A DNA stretch of 64,000 nucleotides from Thioflexithrix psekupsensis (GTDB lineage Bacteria > Pseudomonadota > Gammaproteobacteria > Beggiatoales > Beggiatoaceae): the NCBI RefSeq assembly GCF_002149925.1, contig NZ_MSLT01000006.1:186001-250000 (forward strand). Reading direction: 5' to 3'. Positions 1 through 10,011 of this stretch are shown here, one piece after another. The position numbers and the translations under genes are program-made. The first letter of the stretch is position 1. Each line of letters starts with the position of its first letter. The notes under the pieces are model-generated. The model had not been told where the DNA came from. It saw nothing but the letters and a program-made list of their open reading frames with translations, and ran no database searches.

Positions 1-303
1 GACTTTTGCACGAATAAGAATCATTTTTTACGTTCTTCATCAGATCGGCAATCTCAAAATGCGACAGAAAGAGAAGTGATCAGCATCCAATTAAAAACTA
101 AGTAATTCAAAAAGATAGCCGCATAGCCGATATAACAGAATGATGTGATTCATCATTGAAATGATGCTATTTTACAAGTGGACAAATGCTGTCTTATCTA
201 TTTTTTCTACTAGACTGTGACCGGGACGCACTGTGTTTGCTTTATTGACCGATAACATCCCAGAAACCTTCCCCATTTTGCTTTTCTTTTTTGAGAAACC
301 ATC
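1..303. other. Left edge, mostly non-coding; possible gene tail
   Basis: Frame 1 of the plus strand is open from the window edge to a TAA at 103-105. This could be the last 34 codons of a gene starting outside, but frame 2 is also open, to 78, so the case is weak. From about 106 to 303 I see no gene. It holds the AT-rich leader of the secreted protein that starts at 304, whose start has only a weak GAGAA-like ribosome site. Confidence 0.35.
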
Positions 304-2940
304 ATGCCCACATTGCGATTTTCTCATTCGTATCCTTTTATGATTGGTTCGCTGCTGCTTCATGCCAGCATTGCGCCTCAGGTTTTTGCCCAAGAGGCGT
401 GTACTGCGCCTGTTTTTGACCCCAGTAATTTTGATCTGCGCTTTTCTTGTGTCAGTTATGAAGGGCAGCATTTTCGTTTTGATCTGAAAAAAGCCCAGTT
501 ACCCGGACAAGCCCTGTCTTGGAAATTGGACACTGACAGCGCAGGAAGTCCCACGTGTGACACTAACGCTGGTGGCTGTGTTGTGGTGGGAAAAGATTTA
601 CGACTGGCTTTTGGCGGTTTACAACTGGCTAATGCGCCCTACGGGATTATTCTCAATTTTACCCCCAATCCCGACGATCCCAACGGGCTTTATTGGTCTT
701 ACAATAAACACTATGCAGAACAAGCCCAAACACCTAGTAACACAGTAACCAGCACAGACATTACCGATCCCAACGCCACCACCCCGATAAGTCGTGAAAT
801 TAATTACAAAGTCTATGATGTACGGGTTTCTTATTACGGTTCTTACGCTCAAGCGATGCAGCAAAAAGCGGCGATTGAAGACAACATTTTGCATTTTGCC
901 GATGGAGTCTATGAAGCCAGTAACGGCGCGCAAAAATTAGGACGAGTGACCATTTATACGGATGGCGGTTATGCGGATAATACGGATATTCTCTGGGTGC
1001 TAAAATGCCATCCCAACGCCCATGTGGCTGGCCGCGGCAACAAAGGTTCACGAGTCGAACATTGTGACACTTTCCAACAAGACAATGATTTACTGATTAA
1101 AACCCGAATCGGCGGTTATACGCTATTGCACGAATGGGGACATTTTTTTTATGGTCTCATGGACGAATATCAGGGATCAGGAACGGCTTGCGATGCTGAA
1201 AGTCCCACTTCTCCTTGTGACAGTGATGTGCCGGTGGATAAATCGGCCATGCACCAAACGGATAATGCTGTCAATGTGGAAAACAACAGCTTAGTGGCAC
1301 CCATTTGGTTAAATTTTTCGACCGCGTTAAACTTTGACCCATCGGGTGGAAAAACCGCCCAAGCCCACGTTTACGGCAAAAGCGGCTGGGATACGCTGTT
1401 ATCCGATCCCAGTACAGACCGTAAAAATATCGGCCGTGCGTTTTATCCCGAATTGGCCGCGGTGAAACCTGAACCCGGTCGCCTACCCACTGTCGAATTG
1501 GGAACGGAAGAAGCCACACAAAAAGCCCGATCTGATTTAAAAATCGAATGGAAACAAGGCGCAACCCAAGCCGAAAGAACCCAATTACGCGCCACCCGCG
1601 ACGGACATGAAACCCAAGCCAATGATGAGGTTTTTCTTGTGCGTCAATTCGTTATTGACACCTCGGCAGCCATGAGTATCAAAGACTTAGAGGCGATCAA
1701 AGCCACTTTACAATCTCTGGTGAGTCGGGCTGAATCAGACGAAGTGATTGGGATTGTGACTTTTAGCGATACGCCAAATGTGTTAGTGCCGCCGACCCGG
1801 GTCAGCTCGGCACAACAACGTCAACATCTCATTGATCAGATCAAAACCATTAAACAAGAACCTAAAGCCACCGCATTAGGCAATGCTTTAGATCGGGCGC
1901 AAATGGATTTGTTAGCGGGTCAATTTTCTGATGAGGCCAATTGGTTGGTGTATTTATTTGCCAGCGGCAAAAATACCACGGGCTTATCGCCCGAATCCGT
2001 CACGCGCTCGTATCGAGATGAAGGCATTTTATTAATGTCTTTCATCACCGAAAAAAATGTGAATTCAGAATTAGACGAATTGAGTCGCGCCACAGGCGGT
2101 GGTTATTGGACAATTGAAGACACGAATCGCCTCGCTGAACTGATTGCCGAAGCCGAAGCCGAAGCGTCACCTGAAGTGGTCACTACTGTGGCCATGGGTT
2201 ACAAAGAAATCACCGGACAAGATGCGTTTAGCTTCTTTTTGGACAACACATTGAGTACGGCTGAAATTACTGTGAGCTATTTTGGCAGCAGTGCTATGGT
2301 CACTTCTCAACTTATCGCACCCGATGGCAGCGTCATTGAAATTCCAGAAGACCAATGTGAAGTCGCCGACATAGAAGCGGAAGAAGAAGGACAAGACGCA
2401 GACAATTATTACTATTGCTGGTTTGATGTGGCCTTACCGATGGAAGGCGCGTGGCAGTTGCAGGTCAACAGTGACAATCCCGTTGGTGTAGAATACTATG
2501 TAGACGGTTTGCCCAAAGACAATAGCAATACTTATTTTGCCATCGTCACCACAAGCGACGACGAAGAATATGTCACTCCCGGATCCACAGTGACGCTCCA
2601 CGCCAAATTATCGGGTAAATTGCCGATTACCGAATTACCATTAACTGCGGTGATGGAAGGGGAATATGGCGAAAAAACCGTGTCATTCCGTGATGATGGC
2701 GTTGCGCCCGACCACAAAGCCAATGATGGCGAATATGTTGCAGTGATTGATGCCATAGAAGCGGGTTATCACTTTATCACCGTCAACTTTGACAACAGTG
2801 CCGGTACGGCTAAATACAGCAACCACGGCGTAAGTTATTACAACGCCCCCGGCAATTTCTTCTCCATTCCTAAACGAGAGTTAGAAACGGTAGCGACTCG
2901 TTTCCAACGCGCTGCTTATACGCAACTGATTGCTGAGTAA
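304..2940 (+). CDS. Secreted CLCA-like protein: zinc metalloprotease plus VWA domain
   Basis: The 878-residue protein begins with a signal peptide (about residues 1-29, ending ...VFAQ). Around residue 276 there is HEWGH followed by YGLMDEY, so H276, E277, H280 and E288 are placed as in the HEWAH...FDEY zinc site of animal calcium-activated chloride channel regulators (CLCA), which are self-cleaving secreted metalloproteases. A von Willebrand A domain follows (about 445-620); its MIDAS reads D452-T-S454-A-A456, so the last serine of DxSxS is alanine. The C-terminal part (about 640-870) is beta-rich, as in CLCA. Many cysteines in the N-terminal half suit an exported protein. The family call rests on the shared order protease-VWA-beta. 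Substrate and role are unknown. A strong terminator follows the stop, so the gene is probably monocistronic. Confidence 0.75.
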   Translation: MPTLRFSHSYPFMIGSLLLHASIAPQVFAQEACTAPVFDPSNFDLRFSCVSYEGQHFRFDLKKAQLPGQALSWKLDTDSAGSPTCDTNAGGCVVVGKDLRLAFGGLQLANAPYGIILNFTPNPDDPNGLYWSYNKHYAEQAQTPSNTVTSTDITDPNATTPISREINYKVYDVRVSYYGSYAQAMQQKAAIEDNILHFADGVYEASNGAQKLGRVTIYTDGGYADNTDILWVLKCHPNAHVAGRGNKGSRVEHCDTFQQDNDLLIKTRIGGYTLLHEWGHFFYGLMDEYQGSGTACDAESPTSPCDSDVPVDKSAMHQTDNAVNVENNSLVAPIWLNFSTALNFDPSGGKTAQAHVYGKSGWDTLLSDPSTDRKNIGRAFYPELAAVKPEPGRLPTVELGTEEATQKARSDLKIEWKQGATQAERTQLRATRDGHETQANDEVFLVRQFVIDTSAAMSIKDLEAIKATLQSLVSRAESDEVIGIVTFSDTPNVLVPPTRVSSAQQRQHLIDQIKTIKQEPKATALGNALDRAQMDLLAGQFSDEANWLVYLFASGKNTTGLSPESVTRSYRDEGILLMSFITEKNVNSELDELSRATGGGYWTIEDTNRLAELIAEAEAEASPEVVTTVAMGYKEITGQDAFSFFLDNTLSTAEITVSYFGSSAMVTSQLIAPDGSVIEIPEDQCEVADIEAEEEGQDADNYYYCWFDVALPMEGAWQLQVNSDNPVGVEYYVDGLPKDNSNTYFAIVTTSDDEEYVTPGSTVTLHAKLSGKLPITELPLTAVMEGEYGEKTVSFRDDGVAPDHKANDGEYVAVIDAIEAGYHFITVNFDNSAGTAKYSNHGVSYYNAPGNFFSIPKRELETVATRFQRAAYTQLIAE

Positions 2941-2963
2941 TTATTTCCATCTTTGCGCCCCAT

Positions 2964-2999
2964 AAAACATGCACCTGAACGTAGGTGCATGTTTTTTTA
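2964..2999 (+). terminator. Rho-independent terminator
   Basis: A 10-bp perfect stem, ACATGCACCT paired with AGGTGCATGT, has a six-base loop and is followed by seven T. It lies 24 bases after the stop of the CLCA-like gene. The convergent sulP gene ends just beyond it; on that strand the T run is shorter, so it may work only weakly in both directions. Confidence 0.85.
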
Positions 3000-3006
3000 T
3001 GGGAAT

Positions 3007-4761
3007 TTATGACGACAACGTGGACAATAGCAGTTTCGCCTTATCCGCACTTTCTGGCAAACTGGCACCGAACAATAAGCGTCCGGGTTGTTCGCTAATA
3101 CCGGCTCGTTTTAATTTTTCCAATATGCGTGGTTGCAAATTGCTAATGACCACCCCCATTCGATTGCGGAATAAATTATCTAATAACGATTCTAATGCGA
3201 CAATACCCGTCATATCAATCATTGGCACATCAGTCATATCAATAATTAACACTTTTACATTAGGATCAATCTGATGTAAAGTTTTAACGGCTTTCTCGGC
3301 CGCACCGAAAAACAAAGGGCCATTAATTTCATACACACTGATTTGTTCGGGCAGATTTTTCAAATGCTCATGTTCATGGGTACTGAGCAATTCCGTACCG
3401 GTCAATTCAGCCATACGGCGGATAAATAACAACGAAGCCAGAATTAACCCCGCGCCCACCGCCAACACCATATCAAATAATACGGTTAAACTAAAACAGG
3501 TTAATAAAACAGCCACATCTCCGCGGGGCGCAGTACGTACCAAACGCATAAAATGCTTGGCTTCGCTCATATTCCACGCCACGATAAACAACAGCGCAGC
3601 CAAAGCCGCCATCGGCACATAAGAAAACCATTCCGCCAAACTCACCACCGCCAACAAAATCACCAAAGAATGCACAATCGCCGAAATCGGAGAACGTCCT
3701 CCCGCACGAATATTGGCTGCGGTTCTGGCAATGGCTGCTGTGGCAGGAATTCCCCCGAAAAAGGGGGCGACCACGTTACCCAAACCTTGACTGACCAATT
3801 CTGTATTAGGATTATGCCGAGTGCCTGCAATCCCATCAGCCACCACCGCACACAATAACGACTCAATCGCCCCCAACATCGCAATGGCAAACGCAGGCCC
3901 CAATAAATTACGAATTAACTCAAAAGATAAGCCAATCGGCTGCCCATTGGCATCTGGCAAATTCCACGGCAAAACAAAAAACGGCGGTAAAGGTGGAATA
4001 CCTGTCCCTTGCTGCCCATTCACATCGTATTCAAAACGAGAACCAATTGTGGCCACATCAAAATCAGTCCATATTGTCCCGAATAATAACGCCGCCAATG
4101 TGCCAGCAATTAACGCCACCAAATGACTGGGAATTTTAGTGGTAATTCTCGACCACGTTAATAACACAAATAAGGTTAAGCAACCAATCAAAAAATCTTC
4201 AATACGAAAACTCGGCAATGCCGCGATAAGAGACATTAATTTTTCCGTATAATGTCCCTGTAAATTTTCCACGGTCAAACCAAGAAAATCCTTAACCTGA
4301 ATGGTCGCAATCACCACCCCAATGCCCGCAGTAAATCCCATAATCACGGTATAGGGAATATATTCCATGAGTTTCCCCATTCGCGCCAAGCCCATGATAA
4401 TGAGCATAATTCCCGCCATTATCGACGCGATAAGCAAACCGCCTAAACCGTATTCATGAACAATCGGTAATAAAATTACCACAAATGCAGCCGTAGGGCC
4501 AGAAATATTAACCCGCGATCCACCCGCTAACGCAATAATAATTCCCGCCACAATGGCAGTGTATAAACCATGTTGAGGCGGAACACCAGTGGCAATCGCT
4601 AATGCCATTGATAATGGAATGGCAATAATGCCCACAGTAATGCCCGATAAAACATCATTGTGCAGGTGATTTAAACGGTATCCCTGTTGAAAACTTTCCC
4701 TTAATGCAGAAGCGAATTGTGGTTTATGTTCTTCTAAGGGGGAATTGTGTGATCTGGTCAT
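3007..4761 (-). CDS. SulP-family anion transporter with STAS domain
   Basis: This 584-residue polytopic protein has the SulP start (hydrophobic stretch with GITVGIIAIPLSMALAIATGVPP, close to the family signature), about 10-12 membrane spans to around residue 440, and a C-terminal cytoplasmic STAS domain (about 455-575, with the IDMTGIVALESL helix). SulP proteins carry sulfate, bicarbonate or other anions across the inner membrane; the substrate cannot be read from the sequence. It lies 94 bases downstream of a second, longer SulP gene on the same strand. A hairpin sits between them, so the two may be partly uncoupled. In a presumed sulfur oxidiser, sulfate export or bicarbonate uptake are both possible (inference). 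Confidence 0.88.
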   Translation of the reverse strand: MTRSHNSPLEEHKPQFASALRESFQQGYRLNHLHNDVLSGITVGIIAIPLSMALAIATGVPPQHGLYTAIVAGIIIALAGGSRVNISGPTAAFVVILLPIVHEYGLGGLLIASIMAGIMLIIMGLARMGKLMEYIPYTVIMGFTAGIGVVIATIQVKDFLGLTVENLQGHYTEKLMSLIAALPSFRIEDFLIGCLTLFVLLTWSRITTKIPSHLVALIAGTLAALLFGTIWTDFDVATIGSRFEYDVNGQQGTGIPPLPPFFVLPWNLPDANGQPIGLSFELIRNLLGPAFAIAMLGAIESLLCAVVADGIAGTRHNPNTELVSQGLGNVVAPFFGGIPATAAIARTAANIRAGGRSPISAIVHSLVILLAVVSLAEWFSYVPMAALAALLFIVAWNMSEAKHFMRLVRTAPRGDVAVLLTCFSLTVLFDMVLAVGAGLILASLLFIRRMAELTGTELLSTHEHEHLKNLPEQISVYEINGPLFFGAAEKAVKTLHQIDPNVKVLIIDMTDVPMIDMTGIVALESLLDNLFRNRMGVVISNLQPRILEKLKRAGISEQPGRLLFGASLPESADKAKLLLSTLSS

Positions 4762-4801
4762 AATTTTTAATCAATTGTACCTCTTAATTAAGATAACTTT
4801 T

Positions 4802-4828
4802 CCATCCCCATGCGCTAACAGGGGATGG
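4802..4828. other. Hairpin between the two sulP genes
   Basis: CCATCCCC pairs perfectly with GGGGATGG across an 11-base loop. On the minus strand, in which both sulP genes are read, the stem is followed by AAAAG rather than a T run. It is therefore more likely an mRNA processing or stabilising structure than a simple terminator. Confidence 0.4.
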
Positions 4829-4855
4829 ATGTTTGTCTTGAGAAAAATAAGCGTT

Positions 4856-7015
4856 TTATGAATCTACGCGCCCTTGGCTTTGCTGGGCTGTAATGTAATC
4901 ATACAATGCAATGGGATGGCGAAAAAATTTTTCCTCGCCGTGCCATGCCACAAAACCAGTACGCCCTAACATGTCCTTAATCGGTGCTTTCACCCGATTA
5001 AATAACACTTCTACGCCCGCTTGTTTCAAACTGGAAACCACAGCGCGTAACATTTCTTCCCCACTGGCATCGACTTCGTTAATTGACACCGCTTCCACCA
5101 CCAAATAGCGCATTTTCGGGAGTTTAACTAACAATTCTTGCACTTTTTCCTCAAAATAATTCACGCTGGCGAAGTATAAAGAACCTTCAAAGCGTAAAAT
5201 GCCCACATCATTTTCTTTATTGGCTTCTTTGAGCTGGCCTAAATTTTCCAATTCACCGCTGCTGTCATTGCGTTGTAAAAATACAACTCGTGGCTCCATA
5301 CGACGATACAAAAACAAGCCCAACGACAAGGCCACACCGGCCAAAATTCCCAAATCCAAATGCGGCGCAAACACCAAAGTCAACACAAAAGTGATAATGG
5401 CCACGCTGCCATCATGTTTATTGGCGTGCCACGCATGTTCTACGGCTTTAACGTTAATCAAACTGACGACAGCAATCATAATCACCGCGGCTAAGGTGGC
5501 TTGGGGCAAATTGTATAATAGCGGCGTAAACCACCACAACGTCATCACCACCACAATACTGGTAATCACCGCAGAAAAGCCCGTCACCGCCCCCGCACCA
5601 ATATTAACGGCAGAACGGGAAAAAGAACCCGATGTGGGATAACTTTGAAATAAACTCCCCGCGATATTGGCCAAACCTTGTCCGATTAATTCCTGATTGG
5701 CATCAAGACGTTGTCGGGTACGTTCTGCCATCGCTTTGGCAATCGAAATCGCCTCCATAAACCCAATCAGTGAAATCACAATCGCTGCCGAAATCAATTG
5801 TAAAATAACACCTAAGTCAAAATGCGGCCATTGAAAACTCGGCAAACCCGACGGCACCGTACCCACCACCGCGCCCCCAGAATGCAATAATAAATTCCCT
5901 TGGGCATCCAATTGCTTGACTTTCCATACAGTTAAGGTGGATTCGGAGGGATTCATTTCATTGGTTAAATACACGCTACCCGCTTGATGACGCACTTGTT
6001 TATCGGCTAGGGGATAAGTCACTTCACTGTTTGGCTCTGGAACAAAATACAGTGTTTTGGCTTGTAATTGTTTAAAAAGCTGCTTTATATCGTTTTTCAT
6101 CGCATCGCGCTGTAATTTCAAATTTTCTACAATAAAACGCGCTTGCAACGCCGACAAATCATAAGCACCAAATTGCACAATCATGTCCTTGTATATTTCT
6201 TGTGCTTCTGTAATCTCTTGATCCAACGTGACGAGATGTTGACGCAATCGCAATTGTTTTTCAATATTTTGTTTTACAGACTCACTCACAACTTGCTCGT
6301 TCGTAATCCAATGTAGTTTTTGATAATCCAATCCCCACGCCAATCCCGTCGTGACCACCACCGCAATAAGCACGTTTGGCCAGCGCGGACGGTAACGTCT
6401 TAACCCCATCATAATGGAAAAAGCCAACACCGCCATGAAGAATGTCGGCCAATGCGTGTGATCCAGCGCGGCGGTTATAGTATTCCAAACGGTCTGATAA
6501 TGGTGATCCATTTTTTCCACTTCGACCCCAAAAATTTTATTGAGCTGCGAAGTGACAATAATAATCGCCGCCGCATTGGTAAAACCCACCACCACCGGAT
6601 GCGAAAGAAAATTAACCAATATCCCCATGCGCAATAAGCCCAAAGACAATTGGAATAATCCCACGATAAAACTGAGCAAAATCGCGTAGGCAATAAATGT
6701 TTCACTGCCCGCCGTGGCCAGCGGTTCTAAAGCCGCCGCGGTCATCAAAGACACCACCGCCACAGGCCCTGTGGCCAATTGCCGCGATGAACCAAATAAA
6801 GCCGCCACCATCGGCGGTAAAAATGCCGCATACAAACCGTAGTAAGGCGGCAAACCCGCTAATTGCGCATACGCCATAGACTGCGGAATTAACACTAAAG
6901 CCACAGTCAGCCCCGCTAGAAAATCAGCCCGCAGAACTTTTCCCTCTTTTAGTTCTGGTAGCCATTTTAAAAAGGGCAAAAAGCGTTTAATAAGAAGTTC
7001 TTTAATGAAAGACAC
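4856..7015 (-). CDS. SulP-family anion transporter with a large coiled-coil insertion
   Basis: About 719 residues: the SulP membrane domain (signature region with VALVLIPQSMAYAQLAGLPP near residue 50), then a C-terminal STAS domain (about 590-700, motif NEVDASGEEML). Between the span ending near 230 and the conserved VPSGLP motif near 390 there is an extra segment of about 150 residues. It has a charged, helix-forming coiled-coil stretch (about 245-325) and then a short beta-like part. I see nothing like this in ordinary SulP proteins, which run to about 550-600 residues. I chose the GTG at 7015 because AAGGAG lies eight bases upstream; an in-frame TTG at 7018 is the alternative. The gene is transcribed towards the second sulP gene. 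Substrate unknown. Confidence 0.88.
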   Translation of the reverse strand: MSFIKELLIKRFLPFLKWLPELKEGKVLRADFLAGLTVALVLIPQSMAYAQLAGLPPYYGLYAAFLPPMVAALFGSSRQLATGPVAVVSLMTAAALEPLATAGSETFIAYAILLSFIVGLFQLSLGLLRMGILVNFLSHPVVVGFTNAAAIIIVTSQLNKIFGVEVEKMDHHYQTVWNTITAALDHTHWPTFFMAVLAFSIMMGLRRYRPRWPNVLIAVVVTTGLAWGLDYQKLHWITNEQVVSESVKQNIEKQLRLRQHLVTLDQEITEAQEIYKDMIVQFGAYDLSALQARFIVENLKLQRDAMKNDIKQLFKQLQAKTLYFVPEPNSEVTYPLADKQVRHQAGSVYLTNEMNPSESTLTVWKVKQLDAQGNLLLHSGGAVVGTVPSGLPSFQWPHFDLGVILQLISAAIVISLIGFMEAISIAKAMAERTRQRLDANQELIGQGLANIAGSLFQSYPTSGSFSRSAVNIGAGAVTGFSAVITSIVVVMTLWWFTPLLYNLPQATLAAVIMIAVVSLINVKAVEHAWHANKHDGSVAIITFVLTLVFAPHLDLGILAGVALSLGLFLYRRMEPRVVFLQRNDSSGELENLGQLKEANKENDVGILRFEGSLYFASVNYFEEKVQELLVKLPKMRYLVVEAVSINEVDASGEEMLRAVVSSLKQAGVEVLFNRVKAPIKDMLGRTGFVAWHGEEKFFRHPIALYDYITAQQSQGRVDS

Positions 7016-7279
7016 CAAAACATCTCCTTAAAATTTATATTAAGTTATTGGGCTTGGAATGTTGGTGGTGGTTTTGGTGGATGAGGTATGATTGCTGTTG
7101 GGCGGGTCATTCTAGCTTATTTTGGCTATATTTAGCCAGTTTTTGCCTGAAATCCTACGGATTCATACCCTAATCACGCTCAATAAATGAGATAAATTAT
7201 GATATAAATTATTTTTTTGTCTTTTTAAGAGTGGCGGGATAAGAAAAGATGGCAGGTAAAAAAATAATGATTTTCAAGA

Positions 7280-9424
7280 TTAAGTCACAGGATTTACTTT
7301 GGCCGGTAAGCGCATAATAAAAGTGCTGCCTTTACCGAATTGGCTTTCTACACTAATATCTCCTCCCATAATTTCACAAAATTGTTTGGTAATAGCCAGC
7401 CCTAAACCACTGCCCCCATAACGGCGAGTTGGCGAAGAATCGGCTTGAGTAAAGGCTTGGAATAATTTTTTAATTTGCTCAGAGGTAATGCCAATGCCTT
7501 GATCGCTGACTTTAAATAAAATCCAATCCATCGCATCTCGAGTTTCTCGCATTACCACCAGAGTAATGGTACTTTGTTGAGAAAATTTATTGGCATTGCT
7601 TAATAAATTCAATAAATTCTGTCTCACTTTGGCTAAATCAGCCGACATAGTCCCCAATGCGCTGTCGCAATCGACTTTTAAAATATTGGATTGTTTTTCT
7701 AATAAAGGCGCAGCGGTTGCGGCCACATCTTGAATCATGGGAGCAATATCAAAAGTTTCTAAATATAAATCCATGCGACTGGATTCAATGCGCGACATAT
7801 CAAACAGATTATTGATCAAATCTAATAAATGATAACTGGCACCGTGAATTTTTTGTAAATCAGGGATAAATTCATCTTGATGCCGTTCTCTGGCATCCTC
7901 TTGTAAAATTTCGGTATAGCCAATAATCGCATTCATTGGCGTACGCAATTCATGGCTCATATTAGCCAAAAATTGCGCCTTAGCTTGATTGGCGGCTTGA
8001 GACTGCACTTTGGCGCGTTGGGCTTCCAGTTTATATTTCTGAATTTCTACGCGGGCTTTTTGCACTTGTAAGCGGGCTTTTTGCGCTTCGGCTTTGGTGT
8101 TTTGCGCTTGCAAACTGACCTTATCCAAATCCGTTTGATAACGCTCCAGCAAACGCCCTTGTTCTAAAATTTGAATTTGGCTATTTTGCAAACGTTTTTG
8201 ACAATCATTTTTTTCTTGACTGAGTTCACCAATTCGATTACCCAATTGTTGAAAAACGTAATTAATCGGCTGCAATTCCCGAATACTTTTAAGTGTCGGT
8301 AATAATTCACCCGGATGTCCCCGAATGGATTCAAAAATAATGGCCAATTTCTTTAACGGGCGTAACAACAAATAATATAAACTAAAAAATAATAAGAATA
8401 ATAAAACAGAAACCAGTGTAAAACTGATCACATATTGTTTAATGCTAATTTGTTTTAATTCATCGGTGCGCTGATAAGCCACCACAGTCCAAGGGACAGC
8501 GTTTAATTTTTGTGAAGAAACGGTATAATCAATATTGTTATTACCAATTTTAATTTCACGAAAAGGCGTACTTTCAGACAAGATTTCTCGCCAAAAACCA
8601 AGTTGCTGATTGCCAAATAAACTGGCAGATAAACGATCAGGCACATTTAAAAATGCCAATTGTTGCGGATTGCTTCTACCAATTGCACTAATGACCGTTC
8701 CATCTTGGTAATTGGCTAAAAATAATCCACCACTTTTTCCTAATTTTAACCCTTCAATTTCTTCTAAAAATAACTCTAATAAAATGCTCACGCCCACTGA
8801 ACCTAAAAATTGACGATTATCATATAAACCTTGCGTTAAACTGAATAATTGCATTTTTAAAAATTCATCATCATAATAAATTTCCGTGATTTGTAAATCA
8901 CGGGTATTTTTACCCTTATGATACCAAAAATTACGCGGATCATTGGCATAACCCGGCTCCAAGCGCGTAATAATCCCCATCGCTGCGGGAAGATTGTAAC
9001 GGGTACTGTCGCGTAATCCAATATTTTTATGCGCCATAATTAACTGCCCTCGTTGTTTAAAAAAACGACGGGCGTAATTGGGTTCAAAAGCCACAAAACT
9101 GCTGTATAAAGAACGAGAAAATTGTAAATTTTCCGTCATCATTTGTTGTAAAAAATTTAGATTTTCATCAGGATTAATTTGCCCACTTTCTAATAAATCA
9201 ACAAAGGTTTTTAAACGACGAGTGCTTTCTTCTGCTTTTTCAATTTCTTGATTTAATCGCTTGACTTGTTCGGCAACTTTATCTTGAATACCAACATACG
9301 CCAACTGATTTTGTAAGCTAATATATTGATTCACAAATAGCGTCAAAAACACCGCCAATACCAGCATAATTAAGCCAGTAAAAGTGAGTGTAATAGTCTT
9401 TATGCTCAATGCACTATAATTCAT
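7280..9424 (-). CDS. Membrane histidine kinase with Cache-type sensor
   Basis: The 714-residue protein has a membrane span near the N-terminus (about 10-32), a periplasmic Cache-like sensor (about 90-310), a second span (about 335-360), then a long coiled coil with a repeating QKAR/QKAK pattern (about 420-480). The HisKA domain follows, with phospho-acceptor H491 in MSHELRTP. The HATPase domain carries an N box (NLLSNANKF) and the [14 protein letters not shown] and GSGLGLAI motifs. It ends right after the ATPase domain, with no receiver or Hpt module. The start has GAGGA about nine bases upstream. No response regulator gene adjoins it, so its partner is elsewhere. The divergent neighbour is a membrane cyclase-like protein. 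The signal is unknown. Confidence 0.88.
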   Translation of the reverse strand: MNYSALSIKTITLTFTGLIMLVLAVFLTLFVNQYISLQNQLAYVGIQDKVAEQVKRLNQEIEKAEESTRRLKTFVDLLESGQINPDENLNFLQQMMTENLQFSRSLYSSFVAFEPNYARRFFKQRGQLIMAHKNIGLRDSTRYNLPAAMGIITRLEPGYANDPRNFWYHKGKNTRDLQITEIYYDDEFLKMQLFSLTQGLYDNRQFLGSVGVSILLELFLEEIEGLKLGKSGGLFLANYQDGTVISAIGRSNPQQLAFLNVPDRLSASLFGNQQLGFWREILSESTPFREIKIGNNNIDYTVSSQKLNAVPWTVVAYQRTDELKQISIKQYVISFTLVSVLLFLLFFSLYYLLLRPLKKLAIIFESIRGHPGELLPTLKSIRELQPINYVFQQLGNRIGELSQEKNDCQKRLQNSQIQILEQGRLLERYQTDLDKVSLQAQNTKAEAQKARLQVQKARVEIQKYKLEAQRAKVQSQAANQAKAQFLANMSHELRTPMNAIIGYTEILQEDARERHQDEFIPDLQKIHGASYHLLDLINNLFDMSRIESSRMDLYLETFDIAPMIQDVAATAAPLLEKQSNILKVDCDSALGTMSADLAKVRQNLLNLLSNANKFSQQSTITLVVMRETRDAMDWILFKVSDQGIGITSEQIKKLFQAFTQADSSPTRRYGGSGLGLAITKQFCEIMGGDISVESQFGKGSTFIMRLPAKVNPVT

Positions 9425-10011
9425 GCACGATGTCCTCAGAAACGTGGCTTGATACCTGCTTATCTATCAATTGATTAAGCCCTTTATTTCAATATCAATA
9501 AGCTCACTTTATAAAATCAGTAAGCTCGATTAAAGCGTGATTTTTATCAGAAATAGTTTAATAAAGGCGTGATGATCGCAGTATATCCTAAGAGGTGATG
9601 TCGGGTTTTATCGGGAAAACGGAGGCGGCGCGAGATATGGACACCATGCAGCGATTTCTGTGCCATCCGTGAATAAAATCTACATTGTCCATAGTATTGT
9701 GCAATGTTGCCTGTTTACACAAGGTTTTGTCAAAATCTCGTCTGCATTGCGCCTGTCAAATGGCGTTTTTATGCGCCCGTCACCCTTTTTCTGCTTCATT
9801 TGACGAAAAGATAACACGTCAGAACCGGTGACATGCTGGGTATAGTGTGGCAGTACGGGGAAATTTAGCAAGTACCTATTTGATTTTGTTTAATTTTTAA
9901 CTGTTTGCTTCCCATTCGGAACATATTTTGCCAGTGTGATTACGTAAGACGTAATGGCTGAGGACATCCTTAAAAAAAACACATTATCAATAACCGAATC
10001 GAGAAGTGATC
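9425..10011. other. Divergent intergenic region, 587 bp
   Basis: It separates the divergent histidine kinase and cyclase-like genes and should hold promoters for both. I see no convincing gene here. The only clear structure is a 17-base palindrome, ATTACGT-AAG-ACGTAAT at 9939-9955, about 60 bases before the cyclase-like start. It is reported separately as a possible operator. Confidence 0.5.
9939..9955. promoter_or_regulatory. 17-bp palindrome upstream of the cyclase-like gene
   Basis: ATTACGT and its exact reverse complement ACGTAAT are separated by AAG. The size and spacing suit a dimeric regulator's operator. This is seen once only, so function is a guess. Confidence 0.3.

Noticed and set aside
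304-2940. Reading the VWA protein at 304 as the missing sortase target of the PdsRS system
   Set aside because: It has no LPXTG-like motif, C-terminal hydrophobic span and basic tail, and it lies 23 kb away on its own transcript.
5199-5642. 147-codon plus-strand frame opposite the longer SulP gene
   Set aside because: Antisense shadow of conserved transporter sequence.
9680-9871. 63-codon minus-strand frame in the divergent intergenic region
   Set aside because: No ribosome site, unconvincing composition and no family likeness.
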